The notes: a model not told the origin generated them from the sequence alone. Counted from the stretch's first letter, positions 11,290-22,900 are shown. The stretch is DNA of 64,000 nt from Portulaca oleracea (GCA_029582165.1 CM055890.1:9737787-9801786); one strand, 5' to 3'. Program-made: numbers and translations.

Positions 11290-11660
11290 GAAAAATCTGT
11301 GTTTAAAATGATCTAATGAGCTGTTAATGTCCGTAGCTCTTTAACAGAGGGCGACAAAATTTATCCACAGGACGTCGATAACAACGCAGCCAACATAGAT
11401 TAGAGGGCAATAAAATCATGTCGCAGCTCTTAATCAACAGAGGGCAACAAAATTTAGACACAGGACCACATAAAATTTTGTCGTCCTATAAAAAGAACAG
11501 GACGTCACTTTTAAATTTCGTCGTCCTTCCGAAGGGCTTCGGTACTAAGGCGGCAAACTAACGACGAAATTCATTTCGTCGTCCTATGTATGGGGCGTCA
11601 AAATTGCGATATAGGGCGTCAAAATTGTCCGCCGCCCAATCTAACTTTTCTTGTAGTGAT
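11290..11660 (-). mobile_element. CACTA transposon terminal region (one end only)
   Basis: The block ends CTTTTCTTGTAGTG at 11660; on the minus strand this is CACTACAAGAAAAG, the standard En/Spm (CACTA) terminus. Inside are repeated GTCGTCC/GGACGTC and GGGCGTC-type motifs and the palindrome ACGACGAAAT...ATTTCGTCGT, typical of subterminal repeats. No opposite terminus was found to the left. Copia B sits immediately beside this end, so the element was truncated or interrupted. Confidence 0.6.
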
Positions 11661-12031
11661 AACTCATATCTGAGTATGGAGTCTCCAACATAGAGATCAG
11701 TGCTATTAATGTCCCCAGTCATAACTCACCTCACATTCTCACAGTATGGAGTTACCAACATAGAGAATAGAGGTTATGGGTCCAAGTATAATATTTGTGA
11801 ATTTTTTTTTTGTTTTATTTCGCCATTGACATAGCCCTTATCGTTACTGTCCGATACAATTTGATACTTCACTGGAATCTCACTCATCATATCTATCAGT
11901 ATGCTTTGCATGTTGGTACATCCTAGAATTCGTATTACTTTTCCTTTTTTGTTTCTCCCTTATTACTGCATATTTTGGGATTGCACTCCGTATAGTATAC
12001 TGTACTGGGTCAATCTCATTGTGTATTCTAG

Positions 12032-12144
12032 CTGTGGAGAAGCTTCAAGAGAGCATAGAGTCAGAAGCTTCTAGAAAGCGCAAGTTTAGCTTGAAGAATT
12101 CGGGACCCAAAAGACATAAAAGGGTGAAAAAGTCCAAGGAGTAG
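12032..12144 (+). pseudogene. Exon-like basic coding fragment (right piece, with stop)
   Basis: After a TTCTAG acceptor-like site, the frame VEKLQESIESEASRKRKF continues into a lysine/arginine-rich tail and ends at TAG (12142-12144). The composition is that of a C-terminal nuclear-localisation tail. With the fragment at 5318-5440 it may be the last exon of a host gene whose intron filled with transposons. No family assigned. Confidence 0.35.
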
Positions 12145-12608
12145 CAGCCTAGGAACTTGTGGATATTCATTCTATTGTCTTGATGACAGAGTTGTTATGA
12201 ACTGGGTATTGTAGGTACTTGTGGCACGAATTCTTAGTTACCATCATAGAGTCCTAGAAGGCATCAAATTTTGTTTGAGCATAGTTATTGCAAAATAGTC
12301 CCAAAGATCCTTTATTTATTAATAATAATTCACGGTGAAATTTTGATGGGGACAATTGTTGTACTAGTAGTTTATCTGCTGTGCAGTGCTGATAGCATTT
12401 TGACAAATGCAATTGAAATCAGAAAATTGAAGAACAAGAACACAATGAGTGGAATGTGAAATTTCAGATTTGGTAATTTCTGGCACAAGCTGAATCTCAA
12501 CCAGTTGCGATTGGGGATTTTGACAGCATCATAATATGTGCAGGCTAGACAGCAACAACAGGGTAAAACACTAGAGATTTACAAAATTGGTAACAAATTT
12601 GGATATAT
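12145..12608. other. Non-coding stretch
   Basis: AT-rich sequence, probably the 3' region of the exon-like fragment and the 3' region of the minus-strand small gene. I see no repeat or RNA gene. Confidence 0.4.
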
Positions 12609-12839
12609 TCAACTTGAAGCCCTTTGAGAAAATTGGTGAGCATAAACCAGATTGTTACAAGATGAAGAACATGGTGGTTGTCTAAAGGAAGAAGCATGGG
12701 GGTTGGAGTTTGTAGAAAGGGTCTCTCTGTCATCTTCTTGGATTGGGTCCAACGTGCTGGTTGGTCTGCATCTCATGATTTTCACCAACTGGGGCGGTGC
12801 CACCTCTGTCGCAATCTTTGCCACTCGTGAGCTCGCCAT
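12609..12839 (-). CDS. Small conserved-looking plant protein, 76 aa
   Basis: A minus-strand single-exon frame starting at the ATG at 12839: MASSRVAKIATEVAPPQLVK, then a basic segment and an acidic IQEDDRE segment, with a serine/asparagine-rich C-terminus. I recall families of short uncharacterised plant proteins with the same VAK..xEVAPPxxxxVMRxR...LD.IxEEDRE layout, which is why I prefer this start over the upstream in-frame methionine at 12965. No signal peptide or membrane segment is visible. A TGTATATACA sequence 45-55 bases upstream may be a TATA box. The overlapping plus-strand frame has no such features. Function unknown. Confidence 0.5.
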   Translation of the reverse strand: MASSRVAKIATEVAPPQLVKIMRCRPTSTLDPIQEDDRETLSTNSNPHASSFRQPPCSSSCNNLVYAHQFSQRASS

Positions 12840-13243
12840 CCCCAAATTGAATGCTGCTGGCTGTGAATATGACTGTAAGCTGTGTATATACAGGAGATGG
12901 ACTGATGGAGGAGATTCAGTTGTTTTGGAGCTTAGTGCTGAAGAACAAGCAAAGCCGCGGGTCATACTTATAGAGTCACCTAACCGCGTAAAGTCGCTTT
13001 CTCACTCTTTGGGTCACGTACTCACGTTCGTAACTGTTAATCAGTATTCATTATTCAATGAGATGGAAAATATTGTTTTCCCATTTGGATTTAAATTATA
13101 CTTCTTAGATTGCATAATATTAATCCAATCCAATTCATCATGTACTCACAAGCTTTTACTTTTTTATAGGATTACTCCCTCCCGTTCTAAATTAGTTGAT
13201 ATATTTCATAATTTTATACATATTAAGGTTTAACTAAAAAAAA

Positions 13244-13307
13244 CTACCCACACCATTAAATAACACTATTTTTCAAAGTATTTTTTCACACACCAAGGTG
13301 TGGGTAG
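13244..13307. repeat. Small inverted repeat inside the Stowaway
   Basis: CTACCCACACC at the left is the inverse of GGTGTGGGTAG at the right, a 64-bp miniature element or hairpin. Confidence 0.5.
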
Positions 13308-13374
13308 CAAGAGAATGTGAATATGATCAGTTGTTTTTATTGATTTAAAAGTAAAAGCTTAATATAGTTACTAA

Positions 13375-13635
13375 GACTTTGTTCTTTTATACGGTTGGTT
13401 GCAGTGCAATGTATTGTGGAGGAATTATTTGATGGATTGTGGTGGGTTAGGGAAAGTTATGGTGAATTGTGGTGGATTGGGGAAAGTTGTAGTGAATTGT
13501 GGTGGAATATGGAAAAATTAACTTTTAATAAAAAGATAAATTAAATTAAAAAAAGTAGATTACGTTGTGGTAGATTCACTAGATTGTGGTGCGGTGTGAC
13601 ACCGCAGCCTGCCAGCCGCATAAAAGAATGAGACC
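13375..13635. mobile_element. Tourist-like MITE, copy 1
   Basis: Termini are GACTTTGTTCTTTTATACGG and, inverted, GGTCTCATTCTTTTATGCGG. The flanking target duplication is TAA (13372-13374 and 13636-13638), as for PIF/Harbinger-derived Tourist elements. The interior is made of TGTGGTGGATTGTGGTG-like runs. Confidence 0.7.
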
Positions 13636-14145
13636 TAAATTTAAAATAATTAAATTAAATATTGGGAAATGGAAGGTGACAATTATATTTTTGGAAAAAA
13701 ATTAGTTTAAATGTCAATTAATATGGAACGGAGGAAGTGTTATTTATTATCATTTTTAACCCTAATTTTTTGATAGTTACTATTAATTATCAATTATAAG
13801 ATCTTGAAATGTGTTAGCTACACCAACAATTAAAATTGACACTCCAACGAATGAACCGCATTAGTTAGGCATAATTTAGATGCATTTTTGTAAATTTTAA
13901 AAAATATAGATAAAAATATGATTTTATACATATTATTATAGTCATAGAAGTTAATCATGATTTTTTTTTTCAATTTAATTTACAAATATATAAGTTTTAT
14001 ACAATGACAGTTGACAAGACACTTAAAATATGTCTTGCCCTAAGATGTTTATAATTTTTGATTTTTGAATTCGAAACGTACAATATCAAAATTTTCTTCT
14101 TTGTCAATTCTCTTTTATAATTCAAATTTTAGAAATTTTGACTAA

Positions 14146-14405
14146 GACTCCATTCTTTGATGCGGTAGGTTGTGGTGTAGTACCACACTGCACCACACTC
14201 TTTGATTTTTACCACACTTCACCAACCACACCACAATCATTACTAATATACATCTTCACTTTTCTTTTCTCCTCACTTTTTTCTTCTATTTTTCATATTT
14301 TCTCTCTTTATCTATTCCACCAACCACAACTCTCACCACACTTTTTCAAATTTCACCACACTGTACCATTATCACACCTCACAAACCGTATAAAAGAACA
14401 TAACC
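14146..14405. mobile_element. Tourist-like MITE, copy 2
   Basis: Same family: starts GACTCCATTCTTTGATGCGG, ends with the inverse of GGTTATGTTCTTTTATACGG, flanked by TAA on both sides. The interior is on the opposite strand phase (ACCACACTTCACC runs). Confidence 0.7.
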
Positions 14406-14549
14406 TAAGTTGATGCTTAAATATTTTGATAGAGGAAATTCCTTTTGTTTGATTAAATTAGGTTTTTGACTTTATTTTCATATATAATATAATTGAGAAT
14501 TTTAAATGACATACAAATTCTTACCTAGCTGGTTATTATTCTAAAGTTA

Positions 14550-14952
14550 GAGCATCCGCAATGGTGAGTTTGAGTTTGACTAATTGTATGACGTGGGATC
14601 TGTGGACCTCTATCAAAAGAGTCAAAATTTAACTTTTTATTTAGTTAACTTTCCATTGGTGAGAATGAGTTTGACTCATATTAATTAAAAAAAAGTAAAT
14701 GGGTCCCACTTAAGAATATAATTATTTTGGTTATATTGATAAAAATGAGATGGAGGAGGAGAGAGAAAAAAATATAATTAAAATATAAATATTTCAAACT
14801 CGCTTTCAAACTTGTCTCGCGAGACTGAAAGCGAGATTCTCGCTAGACGAGTTTCATTTTCACCACTGAAATGTCTTACACGACCTCACTTCGTTCTCGT
14901 TTCATGCCACGTCAGCAGTGAGTCGAATTAAAACTCACAATTGCAGATGCTC
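14550..14952. mobile_element. MITE with GAGCATC termini, TSD TTA
   Basis: Left end GAGCATCCGCAATGGTGAG, right end the inverse of GAGCATCTGCAATTGTGAG, flanked by TTA on each side. The GAGCATC(C/T)xCAATGG terminus with a 3-bp TTA duplication is a common plant Harbinger-type MITE signature. Confidence 0.7.
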
Positions 14953-15190
14953 TTAGAATAGTAGATGATAGTATTATATTTAAGCCATAATAAACTATAA
15001 TAAAGAAAAATACGAAGAGTTATATGCTTAATGGTCTTCAACATTCTGTGGAGTGAATAGTAGTTAGTAATTCTTAATTATATGCAATCCAAATGATATT
15101 TATAATTTAAGAAAGAAGTTTACGGTCTCCTTTTTTTTTCTGTTAATATCTTTTTGTTGAAAGCTTTTTTCTTTGAATTTCTAACCATAA

Positions 15191-15440
15191 GGCCTCGTTA
15201 TTTTATGTGGCTGGTTGATTACGGTTCCACATCACACCACAACATTCCATATTCCAACACAACCCACCACAATCCACCAGAACCCACCACAATCGACCAA
15301 TTCACTTACAATTATTTACACCATAACATTCCACAATCCACCACAACCTTCCACATTCCATCACAACTTTCCCCAATTCACCATAACTTTTAAATTTCCA
15401 CCACACCGCACCGCAAACAACTGTATAAAAGAACGGCGCC
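15191..15440. mobile_element. Tourist-like MITE, copy 3
   Basis: Starts GGCCTCGTTATTTTATGTGG, ends with the inverse of GGCGCCGTTCTTTTATACAG, flanked by TAA (15188-15190, 15441-15443). The interior consists of CCACAACAC/CCACCACAATC runs. Confidence 0.7.
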
Positions 15441-15629
15441 TAATAAGTTATTTACAAATTATAGTATAAGACCGTCTCACGTAAATTTATCTTAAGATGG
15501 ACCCCTCTTAGAGTGACCTTTTCAATATTTTACTATAACGAATAAGTAACGTAGAATAATCTTTTAATATAAATGTAACTAATAATTTATCAATGTGTGA
15601 CGTTTATTAGAATCAATCGAAATATATTA

Positions 15630-16186
15630 GGAAAATTGGAATCTAATAAACCAAACTTTATGTCGATTTTGATCTAACAAACCAAATTTAACTTTTTGTT
15701 AATGACAAACTCTACATAACATAATATTTTTCTTAGTGAACCTCCACCATTGTCCGGTAACCGGAAAAATGATGACATGGAGGTTTTTTTGCTGATGTGG
15801 AGTGTTTTATAGGCAAAAAATAAAAGGAAAATGAAGATGACTTCCTCTTCCATTTTTCCTTGTCAAGCTTGGTTCTGAGCCTCACATTTTTTCATCTAGA
15901 CGCTCAAAGTTCTAACTCTCATCCCTCATTCTCTGTGATTAATTTATCATTCTTGTCAATTCAGAAAACAGCTGCTCGAGCCTTTCTTCCAACACATTGT
16001 TCATTTCAATTAGGTTCATTTCAATCAGAAAAAAACTCCATGTCATTTTTCCGGTAACCGGAAGTTGGTGAGAGGTTTACTAAGAAAAATATTATGTTAA
16101 GTACAGTTTTCCATTAACAAAAAGTTAAATTTGGTTTGTTAAATCAAAATGGATATAAAATTTGGTTTATTAAATTCCAATTTTTC
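15630..16186. mobile_element. Mutator-type MITE with 9-bp target duplication
   Basis: Long terminal inverted repeats of about 155-160 bp start GGAAAATTGGAATCTAATAA on the left and GAAAAATTGGAATTTAATAA on the right. Both contain TCCGGTTACCGGAAAAATGA-like inner ends. The 9-bp direct repeat AATATATTA flanks the element (15621-15629 and 16187-16195). TIR length and TSD size fit a MULE-derived non-autonomous element. The open frame in its centre is not a gene. Confidence 0.8.
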
Positions 16187-16195
16187 AATATATTA

Positions 16196-17324
16196 TTAAT
16201 GACTCCTATATTCATAAATAGTCACCATAACTTTATCCATTCTATCATAAAATTATAGTTGGACAATCTTGGATGAGAATTACTGAAACTACTAGTTAGT
16301 AGTTACAGATTTTCTAAACTAGAGGTTTAAGTGGGAATTTTAGTATGTAAAGTCAGACAGTAGAGTATTGAAACAAAATTTAAGAATAAACATACTCATT
16401 GAAGGCTGAAAAAGGTTAAGGAGTCCAAATCAAATGTGCCGCCCATGCTTGGTGCGTATCAAGTGCAAATGTGTTTCATTCAGCCTTCACTCTTCAGTCT
16501 TCACTAATCACTCGTCACTCTTCAGGGGTTGTTTCAGGGACCAATCAGCAACGTTTGCATATGTAATTAGTGGCTGTAAGTCATCCAGCTCAGCTCTCTA
16601 AAATTTGTCACTCTCTATTTATGTTCATATGTAATATTATAATATATGCGTCTAATTTTCACCTTTTCCACGTGTTGGATATATCCTGCTTTGAGCTAGT
16701 GCTGCTTCCAATTAATTGTTGCCTGACCTTCTTCCAAGGGAATTCCTACGCGCATGTTGCTAATATGCATCCACCTTTCTTTCTTACATCCCCAAACAAT
16801 CACAATGATAAACCACATAACATATCATTTCATTTACTCTAATATAAAAGGGAGAATTGCTCCCTTATTTTTTGTTTGTGTTTTGTAGGATACACTTCTC
16901 CTTTTTTTTTTTGTGTGTGTTTTGTTTGCAGGATACACGTGGACTATACTTATGCAGCTATGCTACTTGCCTCTTCGTTTGCCACTATCTTTGTCTAATC
17001 CCATATCCATCTACAACTCCCAAATTTCTTCTCTATAATTCCAAAAAAAAAAAAAACCTTCAACTCCATAATTTATGATATTCTTTTATAAACTCTTGTC
17101 TAATTTTACATTAAGTGATAATTAATTTGAAGTGAAAGAAGTATACTATTAAATTTCAAAAAAAAAGGTTGTACATTATTAAGGATTAGAATAAATTTAA
17201 TTTTATGTATATACTTTTTAATAAATAAATATATATAATTTTCTACATCTAAAATAATTCATTATCGATTTTATGTATCCAACTTTTGCATATCCACTTA
17301 AAGAAGAGATAATCATGTTAAAAA
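16196..17324. other. Non-coding stretch ending in a Helitron-like terminus
   Basis: AT-rich DNA with homopolymer tracts near 16900 and 17042. No supported gene. It may be the body of the Helitron whose 3' end lies at 17353, but no 5' TC terminus could be fixed. Confidence 0.35.
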
Positions 17325-17353
17325 CCCGTCCATCGGACGGGCATTGTAGCTAG
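17325..17353 (+). mobile_element. Helitron-like 3' terminus
   Basis: A 7-bp stem hairpin, CCCGTCC-ATC-GGACGGG (17325-17341), is followed eight bases later by CTAG (17350-17353) and a T. Hairpin plus CTRR before a T is the diagnostic 3' end of plant Helitrons. Confidence 0.6.
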
Positions 17354-17397
17354 TCACTTATAAATGTTAAAGTGGCTCAAACTAAGATAATTACCAA

Positions 17398-17850
17398 GAC
17401 CCTCTTCTTCTATGCAGTGGGCGGAGTACGGTGCGGTGAAAATTAGAAAAATATGGTAAAATGTGGTGAAATGTGACGAGTTGTGGTGGGAGTCAGGGTA
17501 GATGAGGTATGTGTTTTTTAATTTGAAATTGGAAAAAGTAAATTGTTCTTTTTTAAAGTTAAAACATTAAGTGAAAAACAATTAATTATAGAAGTAGAAA
17601 TGGAAAAAATAAATTTGTAATGTAGTTAATTACTCTTTTAAACATATTAATTATAATCTTGTCAAAACAATCAATTACATGATAAAAGAAATGGAAAAAA
17701 TAAATTTAAAAAGTGTTATCAATTTATATAATTTTTTAAAGATTTATTATAAAAATAGAAATGGTATAGTGTGGTGAAATGTGGTAGAAATTAAAGAGTG
17801 TGGTACAGTGTGATACCGCAATGCAACTTAGCATATAAAAAAGCAGTGTC
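17398..17850. mobile_element. Tourist-like MITE, copy 4 (diverged)
   Basis: Starts GACCCTCTTCTTCTATGCAG and ends with the inverse of GACACTGCTTTTTTATATGC, with CAA and TAA flanks. The interior shares the TGTGGTGAAATGTGGT runs of the other three copies but is longer. Confidence 0.55.
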
Positions 17851-18133
17851 TAACGGGCACCAAAATTGAGTGGAAAAAAATGTTTAGAGCACACAATCAT
17901 TTGAGTAATGCTTTGCAAAATTAATCATTCATATCCTGAAGCTTTATCCTTTTTGGATAATGTTAGGAATATCATGTCTAATCTCCTACCTTGACTACAT
18001 AATTTATTTTCTAATTGTATTAGAACATTATTTAGGTTTTCTTCTATTATGTTGGGTTTTCTATTTATATTAGATTTGGTAAATATAATTTGAGCGTTGG
18101 TTAAGCTTTGTCTCCCCATGTTTTCCCAAGATG

Positions 18134-18576
18134 AAGTGGCGCAACTAGACTTTAAAGTTTGGGGCAAAATAAAAAAATTAAAAAAACCAACGAATATATT
18201 TTTTATGTGAATTTTTGAAAATGTAGTACATTCAAATAATGAAATTTTAAATAACATGAAGTTTGACATTAATTCTGGAAAAAATAAAATATGCTTTAAA
18301 CATCTTAAATACGTAGTTGGTGAGTAGTCATATTTTGACAATCCTCATTGGACATTAATTTATCAATGGATTACCTTTATCAAAGTTACCCCAGATACAT
18401 TATTAGTCACCATTTTTGGAACTTAACACTCCGCCTAATTTCATTTCTTGAGTATTTCCTATACATTTCGATATATAATGTTTACATATCATTAAATAAT
18501 CTCTATAATTAACTTTTTTTCCCAAAAACCCGGGGGATCAATTGACACCCCTTGACCCAACATAGCCTTGCCACTG
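18134..18576. mobile_element. hAT-like MITE in copia remnant C
   Basis: Ends AAGTGGCGCAACTAG and the inverse of CAGTGGCAAGGCTATG. It is flanked by an 8-bp duplication with one mismatch, CCAAGATG (18126-18133) and CCAAGTTG (18577-18584). The AGTGGCG terminus and 8-bp TSD fit the hAT superfamily. Confidence 0.55.
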
Positions 18577-19016
18577 CCAAGTTGCTAAAGGTGTTATATG
18601 CTCGTTGGCAGAGCACTGTGAGTCTTGTGGGGAGAGCATCGTAGCAGAACGATTGGGAATTCCTGGAAGCGCCTTCCTCGAGGGGGAGAAGAGAGATGCA
18701 AGAAGATGGATTTATTAGGGTTTAGCTGTCATAATGATTAAAGTCTTGAAAGTGATATTCTTCTCTTGTAATTTGGTCTATTGGGCTAGATCTGTATCTT
18801 TTCTATTGATCTCTTGAAAGAGTTAGAGATATGTTGTTGTATTCTAACCTTGATAGTGGAATTTGTCCGTGTTTGTTCCGCCATATTGCCTTTTCTTTCT
18901 AAAGAGAGAGATAAGAGAGAGTTTTCCTATTGTAATCTTAAACTATTGAAGAATGTGGGAGAATGATTGAGATTAAATTGTAATTTTTGCCTGAAGGATC
19001 GAATCACACATTGTGA

Positions 19017-19352
19017 TTGTGGTCACGTTGTACTCCTCCCATCTCACATTGGGATAATTTTGTGACTTCTGTAATATCTTCGATTAAGAAGGAGGAGAAA
19101 CTAAAGTTCCGGGAAATTAGAGACTTTGTCTTGAACGAAAGTGTTTGTAGGAAAGATTTTGGTGCGTCTAAGTCTTCGGGGAATGCTTTGGTTGTCAAGG
19201 GTAGGAGGAACAGTGGGAGCTTAGTTCGGGGTCGATCTAAATCTAGAGGACGAAACATGGAGCACATGTTGTGTTGGGACTGTGGTGGTAGAGGTAATTT
19301 TCGTAGGAATTGTCCTAAATCTAAGAAGAGTAGTTATAATGACCATGCATAA
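19017..19352 (+). pseudogene. Copia gag fragment with damaged zinc knuckle
   Basis: The frame contains CWDCGGRGNFRRNCPKSKK, a CX2CX4HX4C knuckle in which the histidine is replaced by asparagine. It follows a basic, serine-rich linker typical of copia gag C-termini, and lies directly upstream of the protease fragment. Confidence 0.55.
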
Positions 19353-19421
19353 CTCGGTAAATTATGCGGAAGAATTGGTGATGCTCTAACTGTTAGTGTT
19401 GACGAGTCAGAAGGAAGTTAG

Positions 19422-19800
19422 GTGATAGATTCGGGTGCGTCATTTCACTCTTTGTTTAGTAGGGAGGCCTTTAGTACTTTTGTGAGTGGGAGGTTTGGCA
19501 GGGTTAGGCCTGCAAACAGTCACAACCTAAAGGTGCTAGGAAGAGGTGATGTGAATATTAAAACGTCTAAGAGTGGGTCTTGGAGGTTGAAGAATATTCA
19601 GCATATCCCGGGTCTGACCAAGAACCTTGTGTTTGTGGGTTAACTGGACGAGGAGGTGTTCACGACAAGATTTGGGGATAATCATTGGAAGGTTATGAAG
19701 AGATCTCTAATAATTGCAAATGGTAGAAAGGAGGGGAAGCTATATACTACCATTGATAATTCTAGCAGGCATGTTCATACTCATGAAAGGCGTGTTAGCT
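19422..19800 (+). pseudogene. Copia protease / GAG-pre-integrase fragment
   Basis: IDSGASFHSLFS is a copia aspartic protease motif. VLGRGDVNIKTSKSG, LKNIQHIPGLTKNLVFVG and the GRKEGKLYT stretch are the usual spacer before GAG-pre-integrase. Stop codons at 19641 and elsewhere break it. Around 19890-19925 the sequence changes to ABC-transporter coding sequence. Confidence 0.65.
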
Positions 19801-19924
19801 TCTCTCATGAGAAAAGGGTACCAGAAACGAGGAGGTTTTCGGTCGAGGCTACGAGAACGAAGGTCAGTCGGAGAACGCATCTAACCTGCACGGGAATTCG
19901 ACAAAGTCAACACGAGGTACAATT

Positions 19925-22900
19925 CCAATCCGTTAAGGAGACTGCAGGAACCGAAAGGCTAGCCGAGGTCACCACCCTCAATCCAACCACACAAGACTAC
20001 AACCCCACAACAAAAGAGATCATCATTAAGAAATCTCACGTCGAGGTGAACCATAAAACCAAAACCAGCCCCAAAGGCGAGCAACTAATCAAGAAAGAAG
20101 AGCGCGAAGTTGGAGACACAGGACACAAGCCATACTTGGTTTACCTTAAGCAGAACAAAGGGTAACTCTACCTCTCCATTGTCGCCCTGGCTCACCTCAC
20201 CTTTGTCATAGGCCAGATCTCGCAGAACTCGTGGATGGCATCCGGGGTTGACAATCCTCACATCAGTACATCAAAACAGATCATTGTGTATCTCATCATT
20301 GGATTCTGTTCAGTCTTTTTTCTGTTCATCAGAGCTCTTGCAGTGGTCACATTAGGGATGGAGTCATCAAAATCCTTGTTTACTCAACTGTTTAACTCTC
20401 TATTTCGTGCCCCAATATCTTTCTATGACTCTACACCTCTTGGGAGGATACTAACTCGGGTGAGTCTAACTTTGGATCTACACAACTACTGATGTTATCT
20501 TATGCATTTTCTGATTCTGTACTTTTTCGCATACATATGCAGGTTTCTTCTGATCTGAACATAATTGATCTCGATGTCCCCTTCAGCTTTCAGTTCGCCC
20601 TGGCAGCTACTACAATGGCCTGTGCTAACTTGGTAGTGCTCACTGTCATTACTTGGCAGGTCTTGTTCGTCTCAATACCTGTCATTTATATGGCGTTTCT
20701 TTTACAGGTAACTAACTAACCAAGTTCATTATATTCCTGGAAAAGACTTGTATTAGTATGACATATTTTCGTAGTTTAAGACTTGGGAATCAGTCTGTTG
20801 ACAGCAAGAATGTGCTAACACAACGCATCCGGACATAATATACATGTGAAACAGAGATATTACTATGCAACAGCAAAAGAGCTGATGAGACTGAACGGTA
20901 CAACCAAGTCATACGTCGCCAACCATCTAGCTGAAACTGTTGCCAGGTAAATCACAATCAGAGCATTCGACCAGGAGGACCGTTTCTTTGCAAAGAACCT
21001 CGACCTCATTGACACAAACGCGTCCCCATTCTTCCACAACTTTGCAGCGAACGAGTGGTTGATTCAGAGGCTCGAGACAATGAGTGCCGCCATTCTTGCT
21101 GCTGCTGCTTTGTACATGGTCTTGCTTCCTCCTGGGACTTTCATCCCCGGTTCGTCTTTTTGAAATTGGATCTCTGAAGTTCTTTTCAGAGTGGGATTGT
21201 TACTGATGCAAGAATGTAACAATGATGCATGCAATGTTCATTGGGATGGCACTGTCATATGGTCTGACATTGAATGTTGCCATGGTTTTCTCCATTCAGA
21301 ATCAGTGCACATTGGCTAACCACATTATTTCTATGGAGAGGTTGAATCAGTACATGTATATACCCAGTGAAGCTCCTGAAATCATTGAAGAAAATCGCCT
21401 GCCACAGAACTGGCCTTCTGTTGGCAAGGTGGAGATACATGATCTGCAGGTAAATATATCAGTTTTTCCAAACTCAAAATGTTCGTTTCGTGGAAGTTTT
21501 ATGTTTGTGGGTCTTTTAGAATCAGTCTCTTAGCATAACATGCATGAGTAGACCCACGCTGCGAGTTGTTTTGTTTGTTCCTTGTAGTTGTTAGAAGTAG
21601 GGTCATATATTTGCTAAGGGATTTCATGTCCAAAACAGATAAGATATAGGCCAGATTCGCCCCTGGTTCTTCGTGGCATCAGTAGCACATTCAACGGGGG
21701 AGACAAAATCGGAATAGTTGGAAGAACAGGCAGTGGGAAGACAACCCTAATAGGGGCCTTGTTCAGGTTGGTGGAACTAGCAGGAGGAAAGATCGTCGTT
21801 GATGACATTGACTTATGTTCCATAGGACTGCATGATCTAAGGTCGCGTTGGATAATTCCTCAGGATCCAACCCTCTTCAATGGCACTGTTAGGTTCAATT
21901 TGAACCCATTGTCACAACACACTGATGATCAACTATGGGAGGTATCATATTTCAAGTAACTCTTTATTATTTCTTCCATTATATAATCTTTTGAGGAGGA
22001 AAAAAGAACCCTTTTTGCTGATTTTTATGTTACATAACTGCTGATTTTTGTGTCTTTGAGAAGGTACTTGCAAAATGTCAACTCAAGGATGTTGTCCAAG
22101 AGAAAGAGCAGGGGCTAGATTCTTTAGGTAAACACTCCTTTCTCAATTCTTTTGTGGGCTTCTTTTGGGTTTGCATTTGGTCGCGACAACACTCAATGTG
22201 AGTTCCGCTTATATGAATACAGACATCCATGTCTCCTACGAGACTAATAACCCAAAACTAGCTGATCATCCTAAATGTACTCTAATTTTTTTATTTTATA
22301 GTTGTGGAGGATGGATCGAATGGAGCATGGGTCAGAGACAATTGTTCTGTCTAGGGCGAGCTTTGCTGAGAAGGAGCAGGATTCTGGTGCTCGACGAAGC
22401 TACTGCATCGATCGACAATGCAACTGACATGATCTTGCAGAAAACCATACGTTCTGAATTTTCAGATTGCACTGTCATCACAGTTAGGGGTGGGCGAAAA
22501 ATCCGTACTCCGTAATCCGATCCAAAAATCCGATTATCCGATCTGAAAAAATGGATAATTAGCGGATAATTTTTGAAGTTGGCGGATCGGTTAACCGATC
22601 CGAATTTTTTCCCCGGATCACGGATCGGATACGGGGGTTGAAAAATCCGGATAATCCGTCAGTTATCCGAAAATTCAAAAATAATTAATTTTCAACTTTG
22701 AACCCTTTAAATGTTATTTTTTGTCGTGAATTAGAAGTCATTAGCGTAAAAATGTAACACAATACATAAAGTTTACCATTTTGAACCCATTAAAGTAAGA
22801 AGGACAATGATTATTATTGTGCGAGTGCTTTATAATCCGTGGATATACGGTTATCCGATCCGAAATCCGGTTAACCAAGACATTCGGATCGGATACGGAT

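Larger units (their letters stand above)
13175..13737. mobile_element. Stowaway MITE with nested insertions
   Basis: The ends read CTCCCTCCCGTTC and GAACGGAGGAAG, the inverted termini of Stowaway elements, next to TA (13173-13174) and TG. The middle has been enlarged by a small inverted-repeat element (13244-13307) and a Tourist-like MITE (13375-13635). Confidence 0.65.
17955..19890 (+). mobile_element. Old copia remnant C (LTR, gag and protease pieces)
   Basis: 17955-18075 aligns by eye with the start of the 574-bp copia LTR (TGTTAGGAA..., TTCTAATTGTATTAG, ATTATTTAGGTTT). 18800-19060 resembles its R/U5 part (GGTTGTACTCCTCC-like). Gag zinc-knuckle and protease fragments follow. The LTR piece is split by a hAT-like MITE. 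The family is distinct from elements A and B and much older. Confidence 0.6.

Noticed and set aside
12652..13233. 193-aa plus-strand ORF
   Set aside because: It is antisense to the more protein-like 76-aa frame and runs into a Stowaway; composition is not coding-like.
19656..20165. Novel chimeric gene of copia and ABC-transporter sequence
   Set aside because: The shared open frame is short, has no promoter or start context, and both parts carry stop codons; more likely a chance junction.
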